Source: Caryophanales bacterium UBA2298 (GTDB lineage Bacteria; Bacillota_I; Bacilli_A; Izemoplasmatales; Hujiaoplasmataceae). Taken from it: a DNA stretch of 64,000 nt. The stretch lies in assembly GCA_002345425.1 (NCBI GenBank), contig DDWA01000011.1:17832-81831 (forward strand). The letters run 5' to 3'. The translations under genes were made by a program, and so were the position numbers. Below, piece after piece: positions 52,894 to 61,695 of the stretch (its first letter is position 1; the number at the start of each line of letters is the position of its first letter). Under the pieces are notes generated by a model, which had not been told where the DNA came from, ran no database searches, and saw only the letters and a list, made by a program, of their open reading frames with translations.

Positions 52894-54657
52894 ATGAAAT
52901 GGGATTTAACTTATCTTTTTCCAAATCTTGATGATTTTGAAAAAGCATATCAAGAAACAAATCAAATTATTGACAAAATAGCAAATTACAAAGGAAAACT
53001 AAATGAATTTAGTAGTTTTAAAGAGTTCTTTTTAATGCAAAAAGAATTCGAAAAAATCGGGTTAAGAACTTATCAATATGCTTCACTATTAAGTGATTTA
53101 AATAAGAAAAACTCCGAAAATTCAGCGCGTTTGCAAAAAGTACAATTAACCTTCGTCAGACTCCAACAAACTTTATCATTTGAAGAACCGGAATTAATAA
53201 ATATTGGAAAAGATAAGATAATGAGTTTTATCGATAAAGATAAATCATTAGAAGAGTTTCGTTTTCCAATGGAAAAACTCTTTAAACGTCAAGAACATAT
53301 CCTAGATGATAAGTCTGAAGCTTTATTAGCTAACTTCTCTTCTCTAGCAAGTGTTGGTAGAAACCTTTACAGTTCTCTGTCAGTAGCTGATATTGAAGGC
53401 AGCGATATTATGTTAGACAATAAAGAAATTGTCAATATTACAAATTCTAATTACCGTGCTTATATTCAAAAAAGTAATTCACCAGAAGAAAGAAAAGATA
53501 TTTTTGAAGCTGTTTTCTCTTATTATGATGCTCATAAAAACACTTATGCTTCAATTTATAAATCAGTTTTAGATGCTGATTACGCTAGAATAAAAACAAG
53601 AAATTACGAATCTTCTTTGGAAAGTTATTTATTTAACAATAACATTCCAACAAGCGTTTATCATAGTTTAACTAAAGTAGCTAGAGAAAATACAGCTGCC
53701 GTTAAAAAATATCTTAAACTAAGAAAAGAGTATTTAGGTTTAGAAGAATATCATACCTATGATCGTTTCTTGGAATTAGCAAAATCAGATAAAGAATATG
53801 AATTTCAAGAAGCAAAAGAGTTATTTTTCAATTCTATTAAACACCTACCTAAACACTTCAAAGAAAAAGCTGAAGATGTCTTAAAAGATGGTTTCGTCGA
53901 TGTCTTTGAACAAACAGGAAAGCGCACAGGAGCTTACTCAAGTTCAATGCCTAATCTTCATCCATACATTCTTTTGAACTATTCAAAAACTTTAGGTGAT
54001 GTCTTTACAGTTGCTCATGAAGCTGGTCATTCAATCCACTCAATGTATGCGGCTGAAACTCAACCGTCAACATTACAAAATTACACAATTTTCGTTGCAG
54101 AAGTGGCTTCTACTTTCAACGAACATAATTTATTAGATTATATCATCAATGAATCAAAAGCGACTAAGAATGAAAAAATAGCACTTTTGCAAAGAGCTAT
54201 TGATGATATAATGTCAACATTCTACCGTCAAACATTATTTGCGATTTATGAACTTGAAGCTCATAAATTAGTTGAAGCACAATTACCAATCACAGCTGAT
54301 GATTTATCAAAAATCATGATTAATCTCTATCAAGAGTTTTATGATTTAGACATTACCAAAGAGGAAGTTAAACAATATGTTTGGGCATATATCCCTCATT
54401 TGTTCTACACGCCTTTCTATGTTTATCAATATGCAACAAGCTTTGCGGCTTCTTTGAAACTTTATGAAGATGTTAAAAACAAAAAAGTAGGTGCTTTTGA
54501 CAATTATATCAACCTGCTAAAATCAGGTGGTTCTGATTATCCAGTTAACCAATTATTAAAAGCTGGAGTTGATTTAACCAAAGAAGAAGCATTTAAAGCA
54601 GTCGTAAATCGTTTATCTGAATTAGTTGATGAATTAGAAGTTGTTTTAAAATCTTAA
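52894..54657 (+). CDS. pepF: Oligoendopeptidase F
   Basis: 587 residues, typical PepF length (about 600). HEAGHSIHSMYAA holds the zinc site HEAGH at 375-379, and FVAEVASTFNEH supplies the third-ligand Glu. It hydrolyses short peptides in the cytosol. Its 3' end carries the trpS promoter. AAAGG is about 11 bases before ATG. This is a second M3 enzyme besides the one at 5694-7385; the sequences have little in common outside the active site. Confidence 0.95.
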   Translation: MKWDLTYLFPNLDDFEKAYQETNQIIDKIANYKGKLNEFSSFKEFFLMQKEFEKIGLRTYQYASLLSDLNKKNSENSARLQKVQLTFVRLQQTLSFEEPELINIGKDKIMSFIDKDKSLEEFRFPMEKLFKRQEHILDDKSEALLANFSSLASVGRNLYSSLSVADIEGSDIMLDNKEIVNITNSNYRAYIQKSNSPEERKDIFEAVFSYYDAHKNTYASIYKSVLDADYARIKTRNYESSLESYLFNNNIPTSVYHSLTKVARENTAAVKKYLKLRKEYLGLEEYHTYDRFLELAKSDKEYEFQEAKELFFNSIKHLPKHFKEKAEDVLKDGFVDVFEQTGKRTGAYSSSMPNLHPYILLNYSKTLGDVFTVAHEAGHSIHSMYAAETQPSTLQNYTIFVAEVASTFNEHNLLDYIINESKATKNEKIALLQRAIDDIMSTFYRQTLFAIYELEAHKLVEAQLPITADDLSKIMINLYQEFYDLDITKEEVKQYVWAYIPHLFYTPFYVYQYATSFAASLKLYEDVKNKKVGAFDNYINLLKSGGSDYPVNQLLKAGVDLTKEEAFKAVVNRLSELVDELEVVLKS

Positions 54658-54669
54658 TCATGATATAAT
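54641..54669 (+). promoter_or_regulatory. trpS promoter, inside the pepF 3' end
   Basis: TTGTTT (54641-54646), 17 bases, TATAAT (54664-54669); the -35 lies in the last codons of pepF. It feeds the trpS T-box. Confidence 0.75.
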
Positions 54670-54675
54670 ATTTTC

Positions 54676-54912
54676 AAAATCAATGATGTGGAATAGTAAT
54701 CAAACATTTTTTAGATTCAAAAAGCGAAAAGGTAGAATCTGGTGAAAGCCTTTAATCTATATTTGACGAATGGACCACGGAGAGATGCCAATAACATCCG
54801 CATAAAAGTCAATGCGTTAAAAAAAGACAATATAAGTGCTAGTAACAAACTAGAACTAAGGTGGTACCACGGTTATTTTAATCGCCCTTTACAATTAAGG
54901 GCGATTTTTTTA
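54676..54912 (+). promoter_or_regulatory. T-box riboswitch, Trp specifier, controlling trpS
   Basis: Stem I contains the AG-rich motifs and GAATGGACC with specifier UGG at 54771-54773. The T-box sequence AAGGTGGTACCACGG is at 54858-54872, followed by a terminator: AATCGCCCTT (54880-54889) with AAGGGCGATT (54897-54906) and T-run. Uncharged tRNA-Trp would raise trpS expression. Confidence 0.93.
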
Positions 54913-54931
54913 TTTTAAGGAGGTTTTTATT

Positions 54932-55927
54932 ATGAAAAGGATAGTCTCAGGAATCAAACCAACGGGAATACTCACTCTCGGCAATTACTTAGGAGCAATC
55001 AAACAATTTGTTAAATTACAACAAGCAAGGAAAGATGATGAATTTTTCTTATTTGTTGCTGATATGCATGCCATTACCACAAGACAAGTTCCCGCAGAAC
55101 TTAGGAAAAGAACTTTGGATATTGCAGCGATGTATATTGCTTGCGGATTAGAAAAGGAAAGAACAGTTCTTTTTATTCAATCGGAAATTAAAGAGCATGT
55201 GGAATTAGGTTATATCTTGCAATCAAATACTTATATGGGCGAGCTTGAAAGAATGACGCAATACAAGGATAAAACCCAAAAACAAGAAACCTCAATTACT
55301 GCTTCTTTGTTTACCTATCCTACACTTATGGCTGCGGATATCTTACTCTATGATGCTGATTATGTTCCTGTCGGCGAAGATCAAAAACAACATTTGGAAC
55401 TAACAAGAGATATTGCTAATCGTTTCAATAATTACTATGGCGATTTCTTCACGGTTCCCGAACCGCTTATCCCTGAAGTGGGAGCGAGAATTATGGACTT
55501 ACAAGAACCTAATAAAAAAATGTCAAAATCAGATGAATTTGACAAAGGTTTTATTTCCATGTTCGATGATGAAGCAACAATAAGAAGAAAGATAAGACAA
55601 GCAGTCACTGACTCTATTGCTAAAATAAATTATGACCCAATAAATCAACCGGGTTTAGCGAATTTATTAACTATCTACGCAACTATAACTAATAGATCAA
55701 TCGACGATATTGCTAAAGAGTTTAAAGAGGCTACATATCAAGAGTTTAAGGAAGCTTTAGGTAATCTTCTTGTGGATACCTTAATTCCAATACAAAATCG
55801 TTACTTAGAGTTAATCAAATCTCAAGAACTTCAAGATATCTTAGATCAAGGCAGAGATACAGCTTCTGACTACGCTTTTAAAAAGATGAGAAAATGTAAG
55901 AAGAAAATTGGTTTGGGAAGAAAATAA
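54932..55927 (+). CDS. trpS: Tryptophan-tRNA ligase
   Basis: 331 residues. GIKPTGILTLGNYLGAI holds the HIGH-type motif (GNYLG), VGEDQKQHLELTRDIA the Trp/ATP pocket and KKMSKSDE the KMSKS loop. It charges tRNA-Trp, here read only as UGG. AAGGAGG is seven bases before ATG. Confidence 0.97.
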   Translation: MKRIVSGIKPTGILTLGNYLGAIKQFVKLQQARKDDEFFLFVADMHAITTRQVPAELRKRTLDIAAMYIACGLEKERTVLFIQSEIKEHVELGYILQSNTYMGELERMTQYKDKTQKQETSITASLFTYPTLMAADILLYDADYVPVGEDQKQHLELTRDIANRFNNYYGDFFTVPEPLIPEVGARIMDLQEPNKKMSKSDEFDKGFISMFDDEATIRRKIRQAVTDSIAKINYDPINQPGLANLLTIYATITNRSIDDIAKEFKEATYQEFKEALGNLLVDTLIPIQNRYLELIKSQELQDILDQGRDTASDYAFKKMRKCKKKIGLGRK

Positions 55928-55930
55928 GAT

Positions 55931-55965
55931 AAAAATACTGCGATCAACTTGATCGCAGTATTTTA
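55931..55965. terminator. Bidirectional terminator between trpS and the MFS gene
   Basis: A 15-base perfect stem (55931-55945 with 55951-55965), centre ACTGCGATC, loop AACTT; includes the MFS stop codon. Confidence 0.88.
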
Positions 55966-57191
55966 AAATTATAGAGTTTATTGAACAGATAAATTGTTAA
56001 CATCATTCCCCCAACGATGATAAACATCCACTTCATGCTCCAATCAGCTAAAGCTCCGATAATCGGTGCGAAAATAACCAATAACAAAGATGCTAGTTGC
56101 GCTTCGATACTTAAGACACTAGCTCTTTTTGTTTTATCGCTGGCATTACCGATTTGTTCAATCATTACCGGTTTTCTTAAGTTAATAAAGATATAAATCA
56201 TTATGAAACTTGCGAATATAACAAAAAGGTTATCTAAAAAGAAACTTAAAACAATCGCTGTAACTGCAGATAAAAGCCACATAATATTGACTAAACTAAA
56301 ATGATTAACTTTTTTAGCTAGCTTATATGAATTCCTGCTAGCAAAAGAACTGATAAGATAAATGACAGCGTAGATTATTCCGATGTAAATCTTTAGGTTT
56401 TCATCGGCTGAATAATTAGTAAAAGCTACTAGTCCAGCTGAGATTGATAAAGCAATAATTATCGGTTGTACATAATCTTTAATACTCTTATAACCTGCTT
56501 GATATAACGCTTCATCAAAAACTAATCTGCTAACTTTTTTATCTTTAAATGTGTATTTTACACTTTCAACATTTTGCTTGAGAAAATCTTTTAAATTAAA
56601 AGTAGTATGTCTTCTTTCATTGAGATATTTAGGATAAGAAGCAATTAGCAACATATCCAACAAATATGGAACAATAGAAACTAAAAACAAATATTTGATT
56701 TCTGGTAACCAAATCACGAATACAATAGCAACAAGACTCATAACCATAGAACCAATTAAAGACATAGCTCTTGTTTGTCCATAAACTCTTGTCTTAGAAG
56801 CACCAATTTCGTTATGATCTAAAAAGCTCATAATCATCGATTTATGTGTTCCAGATCTAAAGGCTTCACCAAGTCCAAATAAGATCATTGCAACGGCAAG
56901 GATACCAAACCCCGTAGCGATAAAGAAAAGGAAAAAAGAAATGATATAAAAAACAAAACAAATTATCAATTCAACTTTTTTACCATACATGTCAGCGATG
57001 ACACCTGAAGGTATTTCAAAGATATATATGACAATTTCTCTTATCGATATCAACAAACCGACTTGAAATAAATTCAAGCCGCTTATTGTCAGATAAATAA
57101 TTAAATATGGTTCAAAGAATCTTAAATTCTTTAAAAACCCGTACATTTCAAATTTAAATATTTGCAAACGACAATCTTTTAATTTAGCCAT
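55944..57191 (-). CDS. Major facilitator superfamily transporter
   Basis: 415 residues with twelve hydrophobic helices. The loop between helices 2 and 3 reads SGVIADMYGKK, the MFS GxxxDxxGRK motif, and a middle loop has GLGEAFRSGTHKSMI. It is a proton-linked efflux or uptake carrier; the substrate is unknown. No regulator or enzyme gene adjoins to suggest one. GAGG lies six bases before ATG. Confidence 0.88.
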   Translation of the reverse strand: MAKLKDCRLQIFKFEMYGFLKNLRFFEPYLIIYLTISGLNLFQVGLLISIREIVIYIFEIPSGVIADMYGKKVELIICFVFYIISFFLFFIATGFGILAVAMILFGLGEAFRSGTHKSMIMSFLDHNEIGASKTRVYGQTRAMSLIGSMVMSLVAIVFVIWLPEIKYLFLVSIVPYLLDMLLIASYPKYLNERRHTTFNLKDFLKQNVESVKYTFKDKKVSRLVFDEALYQAGYKSIKDYVQPIIIALSISAGLVAFTNYSADENLKIYIGIIYAVIYLISSFASRNSYKLAKKVNHFSLVNIMWLLSAVTAIVLSFFLDNLFVIFASFIMIYIFINLRKPVMIEQIGNASDKTKRASVLSIEAQLASLLLVIFAPIIGALADWSMKWMFIIVGGMMLTIYLFNKLYNFKILRSS

Positions 57192-57213
57192 ATGCTACCT
57201 CTTTTAATAATAG

Positions 57214-57236
57214 AAAAAAGCATTTTCATGCTTTTT
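57214..57236 (-). terminator. Terminator after the HPr gene
   Basis: AAAAAAGCAT (57214-57223) pairs with ATGCTTTTT (57228-57236) around a TTTC loop; T-rich on the minus strand and overlapping the stop codon. Confidence 0.78.
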
Positions 57237-57501
57237 ACTTCATTTCGTTAATCTCATTGATGACTCTAGTAATCGCTTTAAAAGCTTCGTCCTCATCGTT
57301 GCCGTTAAAAATAATTTTAATTGTTTTGTTTGCCGGAACACCAAGAGACATAACACCCATAATTGATTTCATATTTACACGACGTTCTTGATACTCCATA
57401 ATCATCTCTGATTGAAAACTATTGGCTTTTGAAACTAGTCTAGTTGCCGGTCTCGCATGCAGTCCATTTTCGTAAGTAATCTTAAATTTACCATCAATCA
57501 T
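57235..57501 (-). CDS. ptsH: HPr phosphocarrier protein
   Basis: 88 residues. GLHARPAT places the phosphorylated His at 15, and NMKSIMGVMSLG places the regulatory Ser at 46, as in Bacillus HPr. It can pass phosphate from enzyme I to PTS permeases and, when Ser46 is phosphorylated, act as a CcpA co-regulator. The ATG at 57501 has GGAGGG four bases upstream, within the end of the EIIB-like gene. ptsI is not beside it. Confidence 0.93.
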   Translation of the reverse strand: MIDGKFKITYENGLHARPATRLVSKANSFQSEMIMEYQERRVNMKSIMGVMSLGVPANKTIKIIFNGNDEDEAFKAITRVINEINEMK

Positions 57502-57502
57502 A

Positions 57503-57886
57503 TTACCCTCCATTTATAACTGAATTTATACTATCAACTAATTCTTTGGCGTTAAATGGTAAAACCATTTTAACGTTTTTCCCTGATATAAAAATCCCAG
57601 TAGCTCCCATTGTTTTAAAGGCTTCTAAATTAGCGAGTTCAATCTCCTTGATTTGAAACTTAACTCGACTCCCATCTAAGGATGCAAGTATAATATTATC
57701 AATACCACCAAGGTTATTTATAACTTCATCTTTATACTCCCTAGAATCAATATCTGCCTTCTTCCTTGGCTGTAAAAGCATAATTTTAACAATAATGATT
57801 AAGGAAACCAAAAATAATACCACAGGCCACCAATAATTGTTGTTAAGCCAATCAACCAAAGCTAGGTTAATCCAAATAACTTGCAC
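57503..57886 (-). CDS. Membrane-anchored glucose-PTS EIIB-like protein lacking the phosphorylated Cys
   Basis: 127 residues from a GTG start after GAGGTG. One membrane helix (about 17-37) is followed by a domain of EIIB(Glc) type: INNLGGIDNIILASLDGSRV, then LEAFKTMGATGIFISGKNV. In true EIIB the segment NLGGxxNI leads to CxTRLR; here the residue at the Cys position is Asp71, while the Ser/Thr and Arg that follow remain. It cannot carry phosphate in the usual way, so a sensory or anchoring role with the adjoining HPr is possible. It is one base from the HPr gene. Confidence 0.75.
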   Translation of the reverse strand: MQVIWINLALVDWLNNNYWWPVVLFLVSLIIIVKIMLLQPRKKADIDSREYKDEVINNLGGIDNIILASLDGSRVKFQIKEIELANLEAFKTMGATGIFISGKNVKMVLPFNAKELVDSINSVINGG

Positions 57887-57968
57887 AATATCACCTCACA
57901 ATTATTTTAACATAAAAAAATAAAAAAAATCTATTGTAAATAAAAAAATCATATTTTATGATTAAAAG

Positions 57969-57997
57969 TTGCAAATCTAAGAATAATAATATATAAT
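57969..57997 (+). promoter_or_regulatory. ppa promoter
   Basis: TTGCAA (57969-57974), 17 bases, TATAAT (57992-57997), about 23 bases before ATG. Confidence 0.75.
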
Positions 57998-58019
57998 TTT
58001 GTAAGAAAGGATTGATAAA

Positions 58020-58523
58020 ATGCCGCATATCATCGAAGCTATCATCGAGATTCCTATGGGAACTCAAAATAAATACGAAGTTGACAAAGAAAAAAACAGA
58101 ATCAAACTTAACCGAGTTTTATACTCGAAAATGACTTACCCAGCCGAATATGGTTTTATTGAAAAAACCTTAGCTGAGGATGGAGATCCTTTAGATATCT
58201 TAGTGTTAGCTACTACTCAAACCTTTCCAGGTTGTATCGTCGATGCACGTGTTGTCGGTTACCTTGATATGTATGACTCAGGTGAAAGAGATCAAAAGAT
58301 TATCGCCGTGGTAAATGCTGATCCTCGTTTTGAAGATATCGAAGATATTCAAGACATCAAAGACTTACAACTAAGAGAAATAAAATTATTCTTTCAAAAC
58401 TATAAAATTCTTGAACCAGGACATTATGTAGAAGTTTTAGATTACTATAATAAAAAAGATGCAGTTAAATTAATTGAATCTTGTCAAAAACGTTACACAC
58501 AAGAACTAACAAAAAAACTATAA
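58020..58523 (+). CDS. ppa: Inorganic pyrophosphatase, class A
   Basis: 167 residues. IEIPMGTQNKYE, then YPAEYGFIEKTLAEDGDPLDILVL with the DxDPxD metal site, and DPRFEDIEDIQD. It hydrolyses pyrophosphate from biosynthetic reactions. The ATG follows AGAAAGG by eight bases, and a terminator follows. Confidence 0.97.
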   Translation: MPHIIEAIIEIPMGTQNKYEVDKEKNRIKLNRVLYSKMTYPAEYGFIEKTLAEDGDPLDILVLATTQTFPGCIVDARVVGYLDMYDSGERDQKIIAVVNADPRFEDIEDIQDIKDLQLREIKLFFQNYKILEPGHYVEVLDYYNKKDAVKLIESCQKRYTQELTKKL

Positions 58524-58547
58524 AAACACAGTCATTGTGTTTTTTTT
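58523..58547 (+). terminator. ppa terminator
   Basis: AAAACACA (58523-58530) pairs with TGTGTTTT (58536-58543), then T's. Confidence 0.8.
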
Positions 58548-58570
58548 AAGCTTAATAAAGGAGAATCAAC

Positions 58571-59329
58571 TTGGAGATATTCATCTATATAATTGGAGGA
58601 CTATTAGCTGGACTTGCGACCGGATTAGTTGGATTAAGTGCAGCGACGATTATCGCACCTTTATTCGCTACAGTTATTGGCATGGACCCTTATGTAGCAA
58701 TTGGAATAGCGCTAGCTAGTGACGTTTTCGCTTCTGCAGGAAGCACTTTTATTTATATAAAAAATAAAAATATCAGTATTAAAGCCGCGCTTTCTATGGT
58801 AATTATTATTGTTGTTTTTACCTTTTTTGGTTCTTATATTTCCGCTGAAATAAAACCAACAATTTTAGGCGGTGCCTTAAATTTCCTTGTGATTTTCTTA
58901 GGGCTTAGATTTATAATTTATCCAATTAAAAACCGTGATAAAGATTTAAGCTATAAGCCAAGAGCCATCATTATTATAAGCGCAATCTTTTTTAGTGTTT
59001 TAATCGGACTTACAAACGGTATGCTTGGTGCTGGTGGCGGCTTATCAATTCTCGCATTGCTGACAATGCTTTTAGGTTTCAATCTAAGAAAAGCTGTAGG
59101 AACTTCCGTCTTCATCATGACCTTTGTCGCTCTTATCGGTGCTGTTACTCACTTTGTAATTAGACCTCCAGAAATCTTACCGGTTGTTATTGCTTCAGTT
59201 GCTGCTTTTATCGGTGCTAATATCGCTAGTATTTATGCTAATAGAATTGATGAAAAACTTCTTAACCGCGTAATTGGAATTTTTCTTTTATCATTTGGAA
59301 TTACTTTGATTTTAATTTATTATCTATAA
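58571..59329 (+). CDS. TauE/SafE family anion permease
   Basis: 252 residues with about eight membrane helices, of TauE/SafE type: GGLLAGLATGLVGLSAATIIAP near the start and GLTNGMLGAGGGLSILALL in the middle are the two family Gly-rich repeats. Members export sulfite, sulfoacetate or other organic anions. Starts at TTG (58571), six bases after AAAGGAG. The start codon is non-ATG but supported by the ribosome site. No sulfur genes lie beside it. Confidence 0.88.
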   Translation: MEIFIYIIGGLLAGLATGLVGLSAATIIAPLFATVIGMDPYVAIGIALASDVFASAGSTFIYIKNKNISIKAALSMVIIIVVFTFFGSYISAEIKPTILGGALNFLVIFLGLRFIIYPIKNRDKDLSYKPRAIIIISAIFFSVLIGLTNGMLGAGGGLSILALLTMLLGFNLRKAVGTSVFIMTFVALIGAVTHFVIRPPEILPVVIASVAAFIGANIASIYANRIDEKLLNRVIGIFLLSFGITLILIYYL

Positions 59330-59334
59330 AAACC

Positions 59335-59371
59335 AAAGGATTAGTTCGCTTAATGAACTAATCCTTTTTTT
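59335..59371. terminator. Bidirectional terminator between TauE and the amidohydrolase operon
   Basis: AAAGGATTAGTTC (59335-59347) pairs with GAACTAATCCTTT (59355-59367), followed by a T-run; 13-base perfect stem. Confidence 0.88.
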
Positions 59372-59375
59372 ATAT

Positions 59376-60548
59376 TTATTTTTGGTGAGCAATTTCACCG
59401 TTAATCATCACCATTTTTGTTTTTGTTAAATAATGTAATGGATGTCCGTCCCAAATAACGATGTCAGCATCCTTACCAACTTCAATACTACCAACGCGAT
59501 TATCAATATGATTGATTTTCGCAGCGTTGATCGTTACCGCTTTAAAACCATCTAATTCACTTAAACCTTCTCTGACAAAAATTCCTACTTGAGTCAAAGC
59601 ATTAGCTAAATGGATTACTGGGTGGTCAGTCATAATTGCAAATTCAACTCCATGGTCTTTCAAAATTTTAGCTGACCCGAAAGATTTATTACGAAGTTCA
59701 TATTTTGATTTAGAGCCTAATGTTGGCCCAATGACAACTCTTTGATTATGCTCTTTCAAGTAATCAGCAATTAAATGTCCTTCAGTCGCATGTTCAATCG
59801 TCGCATTAAGTCCAAATTCTTCAATAATTCTGATTGCTGTAACGATATCGTCTTGTTGATGTGCGTGGATTTTAACTGGAAAGCCAGAGAATACTCTTGC
59901 TAAAGAAGCCCACTTGATATTAAATTCTGGTTTTTTTGCTTCTTTATTAGCTTTTAAATTTTCTTGGTATTCATCTAACTTTTCTTGATAATCTTTAGCT
60001 TTTTGTAAAGCGTCTCTAATAAGTGCGGTAGTAGCCATTCTTGTTGCTGGCGTTTGGCTCTTTGAATTGTAAACTCGTTTCGGATTTTCACCTAAAGCCA
60101 TCTTCATTGAAGATTCTTTCACAACAACCATATCATCTACTGTTTTACCATAAGTCTTTAAAACAGTAAATGTACCGCCGATGCAATTAGCACTTCCCGG
60201 TCCAGTACAAACTGTTGTCACACCTGATTCCATCGCTTCTTGAAAAGCAACGTCTTGAGGTTTAATTGCATCAATCGCTCTCATCTCTGGCGTGATTGGT
60301 GAAGTCATTTCATTGCCGTCAGCGCCTTCGAAACCAATAGCCTCTTCAAAAATACCAATATGGCAATGGGGGTCAACTACACCTGGCGTTACGAAATTAT
60401 TTTGAGCGTCAATTACTTTTACACTTTTAAAATCTTTTTCATTAAGTTTTCCAATTTGTTTAATAACTTTACCTTCTACTAAAATATCAACTATTTCATA
60501 ATTGATATCAGCCATGCTAATAAGATTAGCGTTTTTAATTAAATACAT
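59376..60548 (-). CDS. Imidazolonepropionase-like amidohydrolase
   Basis: 390 residues. The metal motif VDPHCHIGI (HxH), KIHAHQQDD, EHATEGHL and IMTDHPVI (catalytic Asp) are in order for the amidohydrolase superfamily. It may act on an N-acyl or cyclic amide such as a peptide-like or hydantoin-type ligand; the substrate is unknown. It is ten bases downstream of the M20 hydrolase gene, so the two probably degrade acylated amino acids together. The operon's terminator lies right after. Confidence 0.87.
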   Translation of the reverse strand: MYLIKNANLISMADINYEIVDILVEGKVIKQIGKLNEKDFKSVKVIDAQNNFVTPGVVDPHCHIGIFEEAIGFEGADGNEMTSPITPEMRAIDAIKPQDVAFQEAMESGVTTVCTGPGSANCIGGTFTVLKTYGKTVDDMVVVKESSMKMALGENPKRVYNSKSQTPATRMATTALIRDALQKAKDYQEKLDEYQENLKANKEAKKPEFNIKWASLARVFSGFPVKIHAHQQDDIVTAIRIIEEFGLNATIEHATEGHLIADYLKEHNQRVVIGPTLGSKSKYELRNKSFGSAKILKDHGVEFAIMTDHPVIHLANALTQVGIFVREGLSELDGFKAVTINAAKINHIDNRVGSIEVGKDADIVIWDGHPLHYLTKTKMVMINGEIAHQK

Positions 60549-60558
60549 CTTTTAAATA

Positions 60559-61695
60559 TCATCCTTTCTTCACTATATTTATTAATAAATTAGTTCCTTT
60601 AATTAAAGCTTCTTCATTTAAATTGAATTTGCTGTTATGAATGTTATGATTTTCTTTAAATTTATGTTTAACTCCAAGCCAAGCGATTGCGCCTTTTTTT
60701 AAATTAATAAACTTTGAGAAGTCTTCAGCACCCATAGATGCTTCTTTTAAAATAGTTATTTTATCAAAAATATCTTCGCCTGATTCAATCACTATGTCAA
60801 CTGATTCTTTAACGTTTATTGTCGGATCATAACCTCTAACATAATCAAATTTATAAGAACCACCATAACTTAAAGCAATTGCTTCACAAAGGTTCTTAAG
60901 TTCTCTTTCAATCAAAGATCTTACCTCTTCATCAAAAGTTCTAACAGTACCCTTTAAGAAGGCTGAGTCAGGAATAATATTAAAAGTTGTTCCCGCTTTA
61001 ACTTCACCAATCGTTACAACTGCAGCTCTAAATGGATTAATCTTTCTTGAAACAATGCTTTGCAATTTAGTGATAAAATCAGCTTGCATCACAATTGGGT
61101 CAATTCCTAAATGGGGATATGCCGCATGGGTTCCAACGCCAGTAAATGTAATACCGATAATGTCAGCTGCCGCTAATGCATTACCATAATTTATTGCTAA
61201 TTCGCCAGTCTCGTAACCCGGACTTACATGAAGAGCGAAAAATTCATCTACGTCATTAACGACACCTGATTCAACGATATAATAAGCGCCACCTGGATTC
61301 GGTCCTTCTTCAGCTTCTTGAAAAATAAATTTAACTGTACCTTGCCATAAATCTTTATTTTCAGATAAATACTTACAAGCTCCTAACAACATCGCTGTAT
61401 GAGCATCATGACCACACGCATGCATTACTCCTTGATTAGTTGAAGCAAATTCAAGATTAGTTTCTTCTGTAATATTTAAAGCATCAAAGTCAGCTCTCAA
61501 ACCCAAAACCTTTCCTTCGCCATTAAAAATAGTTGCGACCAAAGAATGCTTACCAACCGATTCGATATTATCGACTTTTATTGCCTCTAATTGTTCTTTA
61601 ATATATTTGCTAGTGTTGACACAATTAAACCCTGTTTCTGGATTTTTATGTAAATATCTACGGACTTCTAAAATATAATCGTTAATTGCTTTCAC
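60559..61695 (-). CDS. M20 family amidohydrolase (N-acyl amino-acid hydrolase type)
   Basis: 378 residues. HACGHDAHTAMLLGA gives the first ligands, EEGPNPGGAY the catalytic Glu and ALHVSPG the next His; the dimerisation domain lies at about 180-290. The group removes acyl groups from amino acids such as N-acetyl or IAA conjugates. GTG at 61695 (nine bases after AAGGAG) or TTG at 61701 are the likely starts; the gene overlaps the DUF368 gene. Related to hippurate and IAA-amino acid hydrolases. Confidence 0.9.
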   Translation of the reverse strand: MKAINDYILEVRRYLHKNPETGFNCVNTSKYIKEQLEAIKVDNIESVGKHSLVATIFNGEGKVLGLRADFDALNITEETNLEFASTNQGVMHACGHDAHTAMLLGACKYLSENKDLWQGTVKFIFQEAEEGPNPGGAYYIVESGVVNDVDEFFALHVSPGYETGELAINYGNALAAADIIGITFTGVGTHAAYPHLGIDPIVMQADFITKLQSIVSRKINPFRAAVVTIGEVKAGTTFNIIPDSAFLKGTVRTFDEEVRSLIERELKNLCEAIALSYGGSYKFDYVRGYDPTINVKESVDIVIESGEDIFDKITILKEASMGAEDFSKFINLKKGAIAWLGVKHKFKENHNIHNSKFNLNEEALIKGTNLLINIVKKG

